64,000 bases of DNA from JACZYA01 sp965247455 (GTDB taxonomy: Bacteria; Acidobacteriota; Terriglobia; Acidiferrales; 2-02-FULL-67-57), in assembly GCA_965247455.1 (NCBI GenBank), contig CBDFHE010000010.1, forward strand, positions 1-64,000, read 5' to 3'. Positions 26,239 through 34,600 of the stretch are shown here, one piece after another; the first letter of the stretch is position 1, and every line of letters begins with the position of its first letter. The notes under the pieces are model-generated. The model was not told the DNA's origin, ran no database searches, and saw only the letters and a list, made by a program, of their open reading frames with translations. A program made the position numbers and the translations under genes.

Positions 26239-26342
26239 CACGCCGAGCCCCGTGGCTTGTCCTGAGCAATGTCGAAGGGCACCTGCCACGGGGCGTTTAT
26301 GCCGCTTGTCCACCCGGCGGCAGGTGTCGCCGGGTTCAGCGG
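26239..26342. repeat. Intergenic two-arm palindromic repeat with interrupted first arm
   Basis: CGCCGAG opens the repeat. The first arm CCCCGTGGC...GCCACGGGG is interrupted by TTGTCCTGAGCAATGTCGAAGGG. The second arm is ACCCGGCG...CGCCGGGT. The layout is that of 6241-6322 and 7257-7386 with different arm sequences. The interrupting block resembles short repeats near 44412 and 45604. Confidence 0.6.
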
Positions 26343-26438
26343 CAAAATCAACATCGTGACAGTGACCCACTACCAAGCCCATTGCATCTTGACATGGACG
26401 GTTCTTCTCCCTAGCATCACCGCCTGCGAGCGCAACGA

Positions 26439-27911
26439 TTGTTCCTGCAAACAGAGAATCGCTGGCACACCCTCACCCTAGCCTTCCTGCTCTTGCTTGC
26501 GGCTGCCCTGCCCCACTCGATTGCGGCCGCGCAAACTGCAGCCGGCTTGGCGGCAGTGGTGTGGTTGGCCGGGTTAGCCATCCAACGTCGCCGCCCGGCG
26601 CCGTCTGACCTCGACATCCCGATTCTGCTCTTCGTGGCTGCCAGCGTTCTGGCGGCGGTGTTCTCGCTGGAGCCGGCGGTGAGTGCGGCCAAGTTAAAAG
26701 CAACCTGCTTGATGCTGCTCATCCCGCTGACGGCCGACACTATCCGGCATCGGCGGCAAGCGGCGCTGCTGGTGGGAGTGTTGCTGGGTTCAGCCACAGC
26801 GGGCGCTGCCCCGGTGGTGTGGGAAACAGTTGTCGGCCGCGGAGTGGAAGTGGTGGCCCTGGAAGAAAACAGTCCCCTGCGGCGCGCCGGTGTGCTGCCG
26901 AGCGACATCGTCCTGGCCTGCAACGGCGAGGAGATCAATCGCCCGCAGGAGTTGCGCACGCTGCTGTCCAAGCGGGAAGCAGCCGGCGCGCTAGTTTGCC
27001 AAGCGATGCGCGGCGGCATTCTGCCCTATGAATTTACACTCCGCGCCGAGTGGCTGCGTGAAGCAGCAGCAACGGAGCACTGGTGGTACAACGCCACTGT
27101 CGGTCGAAGCATTCGCGCGCGTGGGAACTACGGCCACTGGATTACGTACGCCGAAGTCCTGGTGCAACTGGCAGCGCTGGCCTGCGGCCTCTGGTTGGCG
27201 TATCCGGGAAAGCGGCGCTGGCCTGGGGTCTTGGTGGCGGTGGTTCCACTGTTGCTGGGCGCGGCGCTGGCCGCCACCTTTACGCGCGCGTCCTGGGCAG
27301 CACTGGCGCTGGCGGTGCTGGCGATGGTGTGGGTCAAGCTGGGGTGGCGCGGGCGCCTGACTGCCTTGGTGGTGGTCGTTCTTACCATCGGCGCCATGAA
27401 CGAGCTGCTGGTGCGCTGGCGCGGGGTGGGCTTTTACAATCCGGCTGACTTGAGTATGCAGTATCGCCGGATGATGTGGGCGGACGGGCTGCGCCTGATG
27501 GGCGAGCACCCGTGGCTGGGCGTGGGCACGAATACGGTGATGGTGCGCTGGCAGGAACTCGGCCTGCGCGCCTACGAACAGTTTGGGTTGCAGAGCCACT
27601 TCCATTCCACTCCTATTCAACTGGGAGTCGAACGGGGTTTGTTGGGGTTGGCTGCTTGGCTGATCTTCGTGGCTGCCTATCTGCGGGTTTTGTTCCGCCT
27701 GGTACGCGGCAGCAGCAAGGGGGATTGGCCGGCGCACGGAATTGCGCTGGGAGTTTTCGGAGGTGTGTGCGGGTTTCTGACCAGCGGCCTGCTGCACTAC
27801 AACCTGGGCGACTCCGAAGTCGCCATGGTGTTGTGGCTGCTGGCGGGGGTAACGCTGAGCCTGGCGCGGTTCAGCGCAGAGACCGATCAGGCCCCACTGG
27901 GAACGCCGTAG
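26439..27911 (+). CDS. O-antigen ligase/polymerase-type membrane protein with inserted PDZ domain
   Basis: This 490-residue protein has about ten hydrophobic segments and a C-terminal block typical of the O-antigen ligase family. That block comprises a conserved Arg in TFTRASWAALA, a GVGTNTVMVRW loop and HFHSTPIQLGVERGLLGL. Between the fourth and fifth hydrophobic segments, residues about 134-205 form a soluble PDZ-like domain (VVALEENSPLRRAGVLPSDIVLACNGEEI). Its usual function is polymerising or attaching surface glycans. The start is a TTG near 26439 because no ATG precedes the first helix. The ligase partners are not adjacent. Confidence 0.82.
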   Translation: MFLQTENRWHTLTLAFLLLLAAALPHSIAAAQTAAGLAAVVWLAGLAIQRRRPAPSDLDIPILLFVAASVLAAVFSLEPAVSAAKLKATCLMLLIPLTADTIRHRRQAALLVGVLLGSATAGAAPVVWETVVGRGVEVVALEENSPLRRAGVLPSDIVLACNGEEINRPQELRTLLSKREAAGALVCQAMRGGILPYEFTLRAEWLREAAATEHWWYNATVGRSIRARGNYGHWITYAEVLVQLAALACGLWLAYPGKRRWPGVLVAVVPLLLGAALAATFTRASWAALALAVLAMVWVKLGWRGRLTALVVVVLTIGAMNELLVRWRGVGFYNPADLSMQYRRMMWADGLRLMGEHPWLGVGTNTVMVRWQELGLRAYEQFGLQSHFHSTPIQLGVERGLLGLAAWLIFVAAYLRVLFRLVRGSSKGDWPAHGIALGVFGGVCGFLTSGLLHYNLGDSEVAMVLWLLAGVTLSLARFSAETDQAPLGTP

Positions 27912-27997
27912 AATCGGTCCGCCATTTTGGTAAGGTCTGACTACGTATAGGTGCTAGAATACGAACGAATGAATCGCAGAAATCAAAGCTGATCTGA

Positions 27998-28540
27998 ATG
28001 GCTCGCATCCTCGATCTTGGTTGTGGCAAAAACAAGTATCCGGGTGCGGTTGGCGTTGACTTCAACCCCGCAACCGACGCTGACGTGCTTTGTGACCTCA
28101 GCCGTTCTCCCTATCCCTTCCGTGACTCGACCTTCGATGAAATTCGAGCCGTACACCTGGTCGAGCACGTGGAAACCATTATGAAATTTATGGAAGAGGT
28201 GCACCGTCTGTTACGACCGGGCGGGCATCTCTACTTGGTCACGCCGCACTACACCGATAGCGGCTCCTTCCGTGACCCCACCCATCGTTGGCACTTGAAC
28301 AGCTTCTCTTTTTACTACTTCACCGAGCCCCGCAACTACGGCTTCTACACGCTTGTGCGCTTCCGCGAACGTCGCATCATCATCCGGCTGCTCAAACTCT
28401 GGCGCTGGCTGGGGTTCGAGTGGCTGGTGAACCATTCGCGTGTCTTCCGCAAGTTTTGGGAGGACTATCTCTGTTACGTTATCCGAGGCAAGGAAATGCA
28501 CTTCTGGTTTGACGCTCTCAAACCAGAAGAGAAAAGATAG
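27998..28540 (+). CDS. Class I SAM-dependent methyltransferase
   Basis: This 180-residue protein starts at once with the SAM-binding motif ILDLGCGKNKYPGAVGVDFNP. It contains LVEHVETIMKFMEEVHRLLRPGGHLYLVTPHY, the methyltransferase-11 fold core. The C-terminal half is rich in basic and aromatic residues (FRERRIIIRLLKLWRWLGFEWLV), suggesting a membrane- or lipid-facing surface. It lies after the ligase gene and may act on a glycan or lipid, but the substrate cannot be deduced. Confidence 0.82.
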   Translation: MARILDLGCGKNKYPGAVGVDFNPATDADVLCDLSRSPYPFRDSTFDEIRAVHLVEHVETIMKFMEEVHRLLRPGGHLYLVTPHYTDSGSFRDPTHRWHLNSFSFYYFTEPRNYGFYTLVRFRERRIIIRLLKLWRWLGFEWLVNHSRVFRKFWEDYLCYVIRGKEMHFWFDALKPEEKR

Positions 28541-28589
28541 TCCGTGTCCCTCCCGCTCGGCGCAACGTCCTCGACGTGGACTAGTTCGA

Positions 28590-28829
28590 CTAGCCGTCTA
28601 CGCCGACGCGGCGAAAGGATTCCAGAGTCCAGCTCCCCTCGGGCCCGGTGTGGGCATGGCGCAGGATGTAAATGTTGCCGTCTTCAGCGCGAACCCGGAA
28701 GTAGGTATCCTCGGGGCCGTACCACTGGTCCAGCACTTCCTCGACCTGGTACTTGCGGTCGCGGAGATAAAAGCAGAGCGGCCTCTGGTCAATCTTGTAG
28801 CCGGAGTAGGATTCCACTCGCACCTGCAT
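28590..28829 (-). CDS. Small conserved protein, DUF6504-like
   Basis: This 79-residue protein begins MQVRVESYSGYKIDQRP and contains FYLRDRKYQVEEVLDQWYGPEDTYFRVRAEDG. The pattern matches a small family annotated as DUF6504, of unknown function. The ATG at 28827-28829 was chosen because the N-terminal motif starts there. It converges with the methyltransferase gene and is divergent from the next gene. Confidence 0.7.
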   Translation of the reverse strand: MQVRVESYSGYKIDQRPLCFYLRDRKYQVEEVLDQWYGPEDTYFRVRAEDGNIYILRHAHTGPEGSWTLESFRRVGVDG

Positions 28830-29124
28830 GGCCCGCTCCCTAGCTGAATTTACCGCAGAGAGCGCGCCCGCGCAAGCTTGCAGTCCGGACGCGGCTCCGC
28901 AATCTGCCGCACGCACGACCCTGCCTAGGTCGCAAAAAACCAGGAGTGGGAGCTGCCGCCACCACTTTCGTGGCATCCTTTCTTGGGTGTCGCCTCATCA
29001 ATCCTTTTGGGGCGGCGGTGGTTAGCCCAGTCTATCTGTAGACCTGCACCTGGGAAAGATTTTGAGCCACAAGCTGGCAGTCCGTGTACAATGGATCGTT
29101 TCCAAACGGAGGACACATCCGGTC
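28830..29124. other. Divergent intergenic region
   Basis: This gap separates the minus-strand DUF6504-like gene from the plus-strand secreted protein gene, so it must contain both leaders. A TACAAT box lies at 29087-29092, but its best upstream partner (TTGAGC) is 19 bp away, too far for a confident promoter call. I see no gene or strong repeat in it. Confidence 0.5.
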
Positions 29125-29802
29125 ATGGGTAGAATTCCGGCTGCGTGGAAGCAGCATCTGGCGCTGAGCCTCATTCTGGCGCTGCTCTGTCCGTGGCCCA
29201 GCGCGGGCCGCGACTTTTTCCTCCAAGAAGGCACTGAAATCAACCTTCGCCTGCGCACCCGAATCGACACCAAAATTTCCCAAACCGGTGACCGGCTGAT
29301 CGCTACAGTGGAAGACGCGGTCGATATCGACAACGTAGAAGTCATCCCGGCCGGGACGCGGATACTGGGGCGCGTGGGCGAAATCAAGAAGCCGGGCCGC
29401 TTCGGACGCGGCGGGCGGCTGGTGCTGACCTTTGAGATCATCGATTTAGCCGGAGCAGGCAACGTTAAGATTGCCGGAAGCCTGGTGGACCTCTACGACC
29501 CCGACTACGAAGACGAATACCCGGAGGGGCTCGACGTCGGCCAAGAGGGGCAGGTAAAAGCCGGCGGGACGCGCAAGCTAAAGCGCATCGGCGGCGCGAT
29601 TGCCGGTGGCGGCCTGGGGGCAGTGGCCGCGGGCGGCGCGGGCGGTGCCATCGGCCTGGGCGTGGGCGCAGCCGCCGCCTATATTTGGTTCAAGGGGAAA
29701 CACATCGATCTCCCGCCCGGCACTGGTTTGGTGATGCGCGTGGACCGCGGCGTTGTTCTCTCCATCCCCGACATGCCACAAGCAGCCGGCAACAACCCCT
29801 AA
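29125..29802 (+). CDS. Secreted hypothetical protein with glycine-zipper segment
   Basis: The predicted signal peptide (HLALSLILALLCPWPSAG) is followed by a beta-rich domain (EGTEINLRLRTRIDTKISQTGDRL, VIPAGTRILGRV). This resembles domains that tune membrane or pilus components but has no family name I can assign. A glycine-zipper segment (GGAIAGGGLGAVAAGGAGGAIG) then a short hydrophobic stretch suggest membrane insertion near the C-terminus. I chose the ATG at 29125, which directly precedes the signal peptide; an earlier ATG at 29062 is in frame. Confidence 0.6.
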   Translation: MGRIPAAWKQHLALSLILALLCPWPSAGRDFFLQEGTEINLRLRTRIDTKISQTGDRLIATVEDAVDIDNVEVIPAGTRILGRVGEIKKPGRFGRGGRLVLTFEIIDLAGAGNVKIAGSLVDLYDPDYEDEYPEGLDVGQEGQVKAGGTRKLKRIGGAIAGGGLGAVAAGGAGGAIGLGVGAAAAYIWFKGKHIDLPPGTGLVMRVDRGVVLSIPDMPQAAGNNP

Positions 29803-29833
29803 CCGCTTCCCTGTTTTCGTCCGAAACCAAGCG

Positions 29834-30682
29834 CTACGGAGGGGTGGAACCGCGCACTCGAGCCATCTCGTGGTTGAACTGGGCCCCGATGAGAATGACC
29901 ACCGCGCTCAGGTACATCCAGATGAGCAGACCGATGGCAGCGGCAAAACCGCCGTAGAGGACATTGTAGATGGCCACGCGGCTGACGTAGAGGCCGAAGC
30001 CGGAAGTCACAACCCACCACAGAACCATCGCCAAGGCCGCCCCGGGCAAAACGTCGTGCCACCCGTGGCGATGATTGGGGGTGAGAAAGAAATAGAGCGC
30101 GGCCAGCACCAGCGTAGCGGTGAGGAAGGCCAGCGCGTAGTAACCCATGGTCCAAAGAATGCGCACCGGGCGGGCGAAACCGACACCGAGCTCCTGCACC
30201 AACCAACTGCGAAGGTATTTTCCAAACACCACCAGCAAACTCACCGCCACCCAGGGAATTATCGTCACCAAGACCATGGCGACCGACCGCAACTGCTTCC
30301 ACCAAAAACCCCGTTGCTCTTCACGCCCGCAGATGGAAGCGAAGATGCGGTTGAGCGAAAACATCAACTGCGAACCGAGCATGACCGTGCCCAGCGCGCC
30401 GGCCAGAAGCAGCTCGGAGGAACGACCGGAGATTTGTAAGAGCGAGTCCACCACCGCTCGCCGGCTGCCAGGGGGCAAAACCAGGCGAAAATCCTGCAGC
30501 AAGTCCTCCCAGCCCGGCGCCACCAAGGCCACTACGCCGGCCAGAAAAAGCAGAGCCGGAAAAAACGCCACGAACATCAGGAAGGCAACGGCCTGCGCAT
30601 GCAGAAGGGAACCGCCGCGCAGGCTGTTAGCGACGGCGCGCAGCAGAGCTCTGAGTACGAGAGCAGGGCTGCGGGAAGGCAA
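29834..30682 (-). CDS. YihY/virulence factor BrkB family membrane protein
   Basis: The protein has about six transmembrane helices. Family motifs include AQAVAFLMFVAFFPALLFL near the N-terminus, SLNRIFASICGREEQRGFWWKQL in the middle, and the late IYNVLYGGFAAAIGLLIWMYLSAVVILIGAQFNHE, which closely fits YihY/BrkB proteins. Their function is debated. No ATG precedes the first helix. I placed the start at the TTG at 30680-30682, but a rarer start nearer AGGAG at about 30728 is possible. Confidence 0.82.
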   Translation of the reverse strand: MPSRSPALVLRALLRAVANSLRGGSLLHAQAVAFLMFVAFFPALLFLAGVVALVAPGWEDLLQDFRLVLPPGSRRAVVDSLLQISGRSSELLLAGALGTVMLGSQLMFSLNRIFASICGREEQRGFWWKQLRSVAMVLVTIIPWVAVSLLVVFGKYLRSWLVQELGVGFARPVRILWTMGYYALAFLTATLVLAALYFFLTPNHRHGWHDVLPGAALAMVLWWVVTSGFGLYVSRVAIYNVLYGGFAAAIGLLIWMYLSAVVILIGAQFNHEMARVRGSTPP

Positions 30683-30910
30683 CTGGGCTTGGACAGCTAC
30701 GGCCTTTGGTGAGTGCAGACTGCTTCTCCTGTCGCGATAGTTTGAAGCCCGCAAAGCTTTCGAGTAAGATGAGCGAGTGTATCCCAGCGGATGGTTTGTG
30801 CAAAGCAGTTTTTCGCGTTCTCCGGCGCGCGCCAGGAGTACAGCAAAGCGAACAGGGGCGAAGCGGCCAGGGCGGCGCGGGTAGCTTGCGTTGAGCAGCA
30901 GGAGGAGATC

Positions 30911-32413
30911 ATGGCTACGGTGACGCAGGTTCAGAAGGAAGCTGTCTGCCCGAACTATGTGAACGGGCAATGGGTGCAGTCGAGTTCGGGCCGCACGCTC
31001 GAACGGCGCAACCCGGCCAGCCGCAACGATCTTCTCGGCCACGTACCGCTGAGCACGCGGGAGGAAATCCGTCAAGCGGTCGAAGCCGCCCGGCGCGCCT
31101 TTCCGGCTTGGCGCGACACGCCCGCACCCGTGCGGGGCAAACACATCATGCGCGTGGCGCGCTTGCTGGAAGAACAGCAGGAGGAGGTGGCGCGCCTGCT
31201 CACGCGCGAAGAGGGAAAGACGCTGGGCGAATCGAAAGGGGAAATTCAACGCACCGTCAACATCCTGGAATACACCGCCGGCGAGGCCCGGCGACTGACG
31301 GGCGAGACCTTGCCCTCGCAACTGCCGCGCAACTTCACCTACACCCTGCGCCAGCCACTGGGCGTGGTGGGGTTGATCACTCCCTGGAACTTTCCCGTGG
31401 TGGTGCCGCTGTGGAAGATCGCCCCGGCGCTGGTCTGCGGGAACACGGTGGTGTGGAAGCCGTCGGAGCTGACCCCGTTCACTTCCCGCCGGTTGGTTGA
31501 GATTTTTGCGCAGGCCGGCCTGCCGGTGGGCGTGCTGAACATGGTGAACGGCGCCGGGGAGGAAGTGGGCGATGAGTTGGTCGAACACCCGAGCGTGCGC
31601 GCGCTGAGCTTCACCGGCTCCTGCGAAATCGGCTCACTCATCTACGCCAAGGGCGCCCGGCAGATGAAGAAAGTGCAGTGCGAGATGGGCGGAAAGAATC
31701 CCGTTATCGTGCTGGAAGACGCCGACCTGGAGTTGGCGGCCGACGGCACCGTGATGGGAGCGTTTGGCTCCACCGGCCAGCGTTGCACCGCCACCAGCCG
31801 GGTGATCGTCACCGAAGCGGTGGCGGACAAGTTTGTCGGTCTGCTGCTGGAACGCACCCGCAAGCTGAAGGTGGGCAACGGCGCCGAGCCGGGGGTGGAC
31901 CTGGGGCCGTCGGTGGACGAAGCCCAATTCAACAAAGTGCAGGAGTATCTGGAAATCGGCAAGCGCGAAGGCAAACTGCTCTGCGGCGGGGAGCGGTTGC
32001 GAGGCGCCGGATACGACGACGGCTACTTCACCGCGCCCACGCTCTTTGACCACGTGCAGCCGGAAGCGCGCATCGCCCAGGAGGAAGTTTTCGGGCCGGT
32101 CCTTTCCGTCATCCGCGTGAGGAATTTTGAGGAGGCCCTGGTCGTCGCCAACAACATTCGCTACGGCCTGGCGGCCTCGATCTTCACCACCGATGCCAAT
32201 CTTGTCTTCCAGTTTGCCGAGGGGATTGAGTGCGGGATTGCGCACATCAATTCGCCCACCGTCGGGGGCGAAGCCCACGTTCCGTTCGGCGGCATCAAGG
32301 CGACCGGCGTGGGCGAGCGGGAGACCGGCTCCACCGCGATTGATTTCTACACCGAACTGAAAGTGGTGTACGTGGACTATACCGGGCGCAAGCGTGAAGG
32401 CAAGCTGTACTAG
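30911..32413 (+). CDS. NAD(P)-dependent aldehyde dehydrogenase, alpha-ketoglutarate-semialdehyde type
   Basis: This 500-residue enzyme has the ALDH core: ITPWNFPVVVPLWKIAPAL, WKPSELTPFT, FTGSCEIG, the glutamate-containing CEMGGKNPVIVLEDADLE and the catalytic cysteine in GSTGQRCTATSR. The MGGKNP form is common in semialdehyde dehydrogenases of sugar-acid pathways such as 2,5-dioxovalerate dehydrogenase. GGAGGAGATC precedes the ATG. An HAD hydrolase gene follows after 2 bp. Exact substrate is not determinable. Confidence 0.88.
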   Translation: MATVTQVQKEAVCPNYVNGQWVQSSSGRTLERRNPASRNDLLGHVPLSTREEIRQAVEAARRAFPAWRDTPAPVRGKHIMRVARLLEEQQEEVARLLTREEGKTLGESKGEIQRTVNILEYTAGEARRLTGETLPSQLPRNFTYTLRQPLGVVGLITPWNFPVVVPLWKIAPALVCGNTVVWKPSELTPFTSRRLVEIFAQAGLPVGVLNMVNGAGEEVGDELVEHPSVRALSFTGSCEIGSLIYAKGARQMKKVQCEMGGKNPVIVLEDADLELAADGTVMGAFGSTGQRCTATSRVIVTEAVADKFVGLLLERTRKLKVGNGAEPGVDLGPSVDEAQFNKVQEYLEIGKREGKLLCGGERLRGAGYDDGYFTAPTLFDHVQPEARIAQEEVFGPVLSVIRVRNFEEALVVANNIRYGLAASIFTTDANLVFQFAEGIECGIAHINSPTVGGEAHVPFGGIKATGVGERETGSTAIDFYTELKVVYVDYTGRKREGKLY

Positions 32414-32415
32414 GA

Positions 32416-33216
32416 ATGGCGCACGCCGCCCGGCGCCGGCCCCGCCGCTCAAAGCGTAGGGTTCCGGTTAGCCCCATGCCTCGACGCCGCCGGCTCCCCA
32501 TCACCACGGTCGTTTTCGACCTCGACGATACCCTCTACGACTGTTACCGTCAGCGTGTGTTGGTGGCGCACCGCCATGCCAGCAAGAAAATGCTGGCGGC
32601 CGGCCTGCGGCGCAGCACAGGAAGACGGCTTACGAGTGAGAGCATCTTCCGGTTGCGCCTTCGGCTCTTCCGAGAGGAGCGTAATTTAGATACGCTCGAC
32701 CATCGGCTCTGTGCCCGGCTCGGCCTGCGCGGGAAGCCGGCGGAGCGCATCGCACGCGTGGGCTACAAAGCGTACTTCACCTGCCCGGTGGGCCGGTTGC
32801 GTCTCTTCCCCGATTCTTTGCCGACCCTGCGACACCTTCATCGCTGCGGGGTGCGCCTGTTCATCCTGACCGCCGGCGACCTCTCCGTGCAGCGGACAAA
32901 AGTGCGAAAACTGGGACTCGACCGTCTGCCCCACATCCAGCAAGTGTTCTACACCGGCTTGCGAAAGGGACGCGGCAAAACAGAGTGCCTGCGCCAAGTC
33001 TTGCGGTACGAACCAAGTCCCAAAAAGGTTTTGGTGGTGGGAGACCGGCCCGACAGCGAAATCCGGGCGGCGCGCGAGCTGGGCATGCGGGCGGTACGAC
33101 GGGTGGGGGGCGAGTTTGCGCGCACCCAACCCCGGCAGCGGCTCGAACGCTCCGACTTTACCATTCGACGTCTTTCCCAACTATTTTCCCTGGGGTTTCG
33201 CTTCAGTCCCAAGTAA
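32416..33216 (+). CDS. HAD-superfamily hydrolase
   Basis: HAD motif I is VVFDLDDTLYD, motif II is the ILTAGD strand, the lysine lies in LRKGRGKTE and motif IV is VVGDRPDSEIRAA. A helical cap domain lies between motifs I and II. Most such proteins are phosphatases. It follows the aldehyde dehydrogenase by 2 bp. The very basic N-terminal 20 residues suggest the start could instead be the Met at 32476, which directly precedes motif I. Confidence 0.82.
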   Translation: MAHAARRRPRRSKRRVPVSPMPRRRRLPITTVVFDLDDTLYDCYRQRVLVAHRHASKKMLAAGLRRSTGRRLTSESIFRLRLRLFREERNLDTLDHRLCARLGLRGKPAERIARVGYKAYFTCPVGRLRLFPDSLPTLRHLHRCGVRLFILTAGDLSVQRTKVRKLGLDRLPHIQQVFYTGLRKGRGKTECLRQVLRYEPSPKKVLVVGDRPDSEIRAARELGMRAVRRVGGEFARTQPRQRLERSDFTIRRLSQLFSLGFRFSPK

Positions 33217-33481
33217 TCTGTTTTCCCCCGCACAATCAAGCGGTAGCGGCCCTCGCTGCTGTAGCTCCAAGAAACAGGTAGTGGGTCGGCATTCGTTGTC
33301 TCTCCCCAGCGGCGGGGGCCGCTGGGCTGAGCATTATGTTGAGGGAATGACGAACAGCAATCAGCGTCGGTTTTAACTCCGGCACTTTCCTAGCGTTCAA
33401 CCTGGTGGCTCCTGCCACCGGGAAAGACGCTGATTTCGCATCGTGTGCGCTTTGGTGTAAATTGGCCGGAGGAGCGAGAGG
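33217..33481. repeat. Intergenic region with two GC-rich hairpins
   Basis: The hairpins CCCCAGCGGCGGGGGCCGCTGGG (33304-33326, split here as two arms around GGGGG) and CCTGGTGGC-tcct-GCCACCGGG (33401-33422) are of the same sort as the arms in the two-arm repeats. The first is the uninterrupted counterpart of 40726-40767, where the 19-bp palindrome is inserted. Confidence 0.65.
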
Positions 33482-34600
33482 ATGGAACGCGCCAACGTCA
33501 TCATCGTAGGCGGCGGAATTGTGGGCTGCGCGATTGCGGCCGAACTTGCGTCGCGCATCAAGGACGTGTTCGTCCTGGAAGAGTTACCCCGCGTGGGCAT
33601 GGCGACCAGCAGCCGCAACAGCGGCGTCATCCACTCGGGCGTGTACTACCCGCTCGACTCGCTCAAAGCGCGGCACTGCGTGGAAGGCAACCGGCTCACC
33701 TACGAGTTCTGCGCGGCGCACGATGTGCCGCACAAACACACCGGCAAGCTAATCGTCGCGACTACCGCCGAAGAAAAAACCACGCTGGAGTCACTGCTCG
33801 CTCGCGGGAAGCAAAATGGGGTCGAGGGCATTGAGCTGATTGCAGAATCCGAACTCAGGCGGCGGGAGCCGAACGTGGCCGGCTGCTGTGCGCTCCAGCT
33901 GGCCTCGACAGGCTTAGTGGATAGCGAGCGCTTGGTCAAGACCTACGCCGCCCTGGCGCAACAACACGGGGCTCACATCGCGACCAGCGCCCGGTTGGAG
34001 ACAGTGGCGCCGGACTCCGACTTTGTTCGGATCTCCGCCCGGCAAGCCGGCGAAATGGAATGCCGGGTTCTTATCAATGCGGCGGGACTGTTTGCCGACG
34101 AAGTAGCCGCGCTTTGCGGCAACGACCGATACACAATCTATCCCTGCCGGGGCGAGTACTGGGAAGTGATCCCCACCAAAGCCCACCTGGTCAACGGCCT
34201 GGTCTATCCGGCGCCAGACCCCACCGGCCACGGACTGGGCGTACACCTGACCAAGACGCTCTGGGGAACGTTGCTGGTAGGGCCCAACGCCCGCTACGTG
34301 AACGACAAGAATGATTACGAAAACGCACTGGAGTCGCGGGAGTCTTTCTGTGCTCGCGCGCGGAAACTCCTGCCCCAGCTCGAACCGGACGACCTGCGCC
34401 CGGCCTATGCCGGCCTGCGTGCCAAACTCACGCCTCCCGACCGCCACGGCGCGGAAGATTTCGTGGTTGCCCGCGACCCTGCTTACCCGCACATCATCCA
34501 CCTGGTGGGGATTGAATCTCCGGGGCTCACCGCTGCCCCTTCCCTGGCCCGCCAGGTGGGCCAACTTGTGCGAGAATCACTGGCCGGAATAACAAACTGA
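33482..34600 (+). CDS. lhgO: L-2-hydroxyglutarate oxidase/dehydrogenase (LhgO family)
   Basis: This FAD-dependent oxidoreductase has the N-terminal dinucleotide motif IIVGGGIVGCAIAAELA. The SSRNSGVIHSGVYYPLDSLKA block is the hallmark of L-2-hydroxyglutarate dehydrogenase. CRGEYWEV, GLGVHLTKTLWG and the C-terminal GIESPGLTAAPSLA add support. It would oxidise L-2-hydroxyglutarate to 2-oxoglutarate. GGAGGAGCGAGAGG precedes the ATG. Its stop overlaps the start of the next gene (TGATG). Confidence 0.9.
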   Translation: MERANVIIVGGGIVGCAIAAELASRIKDVFVLEELPRVGMATSSRNSGVIHSGVYYPLDSLKARHCVEGNRLTYEFCAAHDVPHKHTGKLIVATTAEEKTTLESLLARGKQNGVEGIELIAESELRRREPNVAGCCALQLASTGLVDSERLVKTYAALAQQHGAHIATSARLETVAPDSDFVRISARQAGEMECRVLINAAGLFADEVAALCGNDRYTIYPCRGEYWEVIPTKAHLVNGLVYPAPDPTGHGLGVHLTKTLWGTLLVGPNARYVNDKNDYENALESRESFCARARKLLPQLEPDDLRPAYAGLRAKLTPPDRHGAEDFVVARDPAYPHIIHLVGIESPGLTAAPSLARQVGQLVRESLAGITN

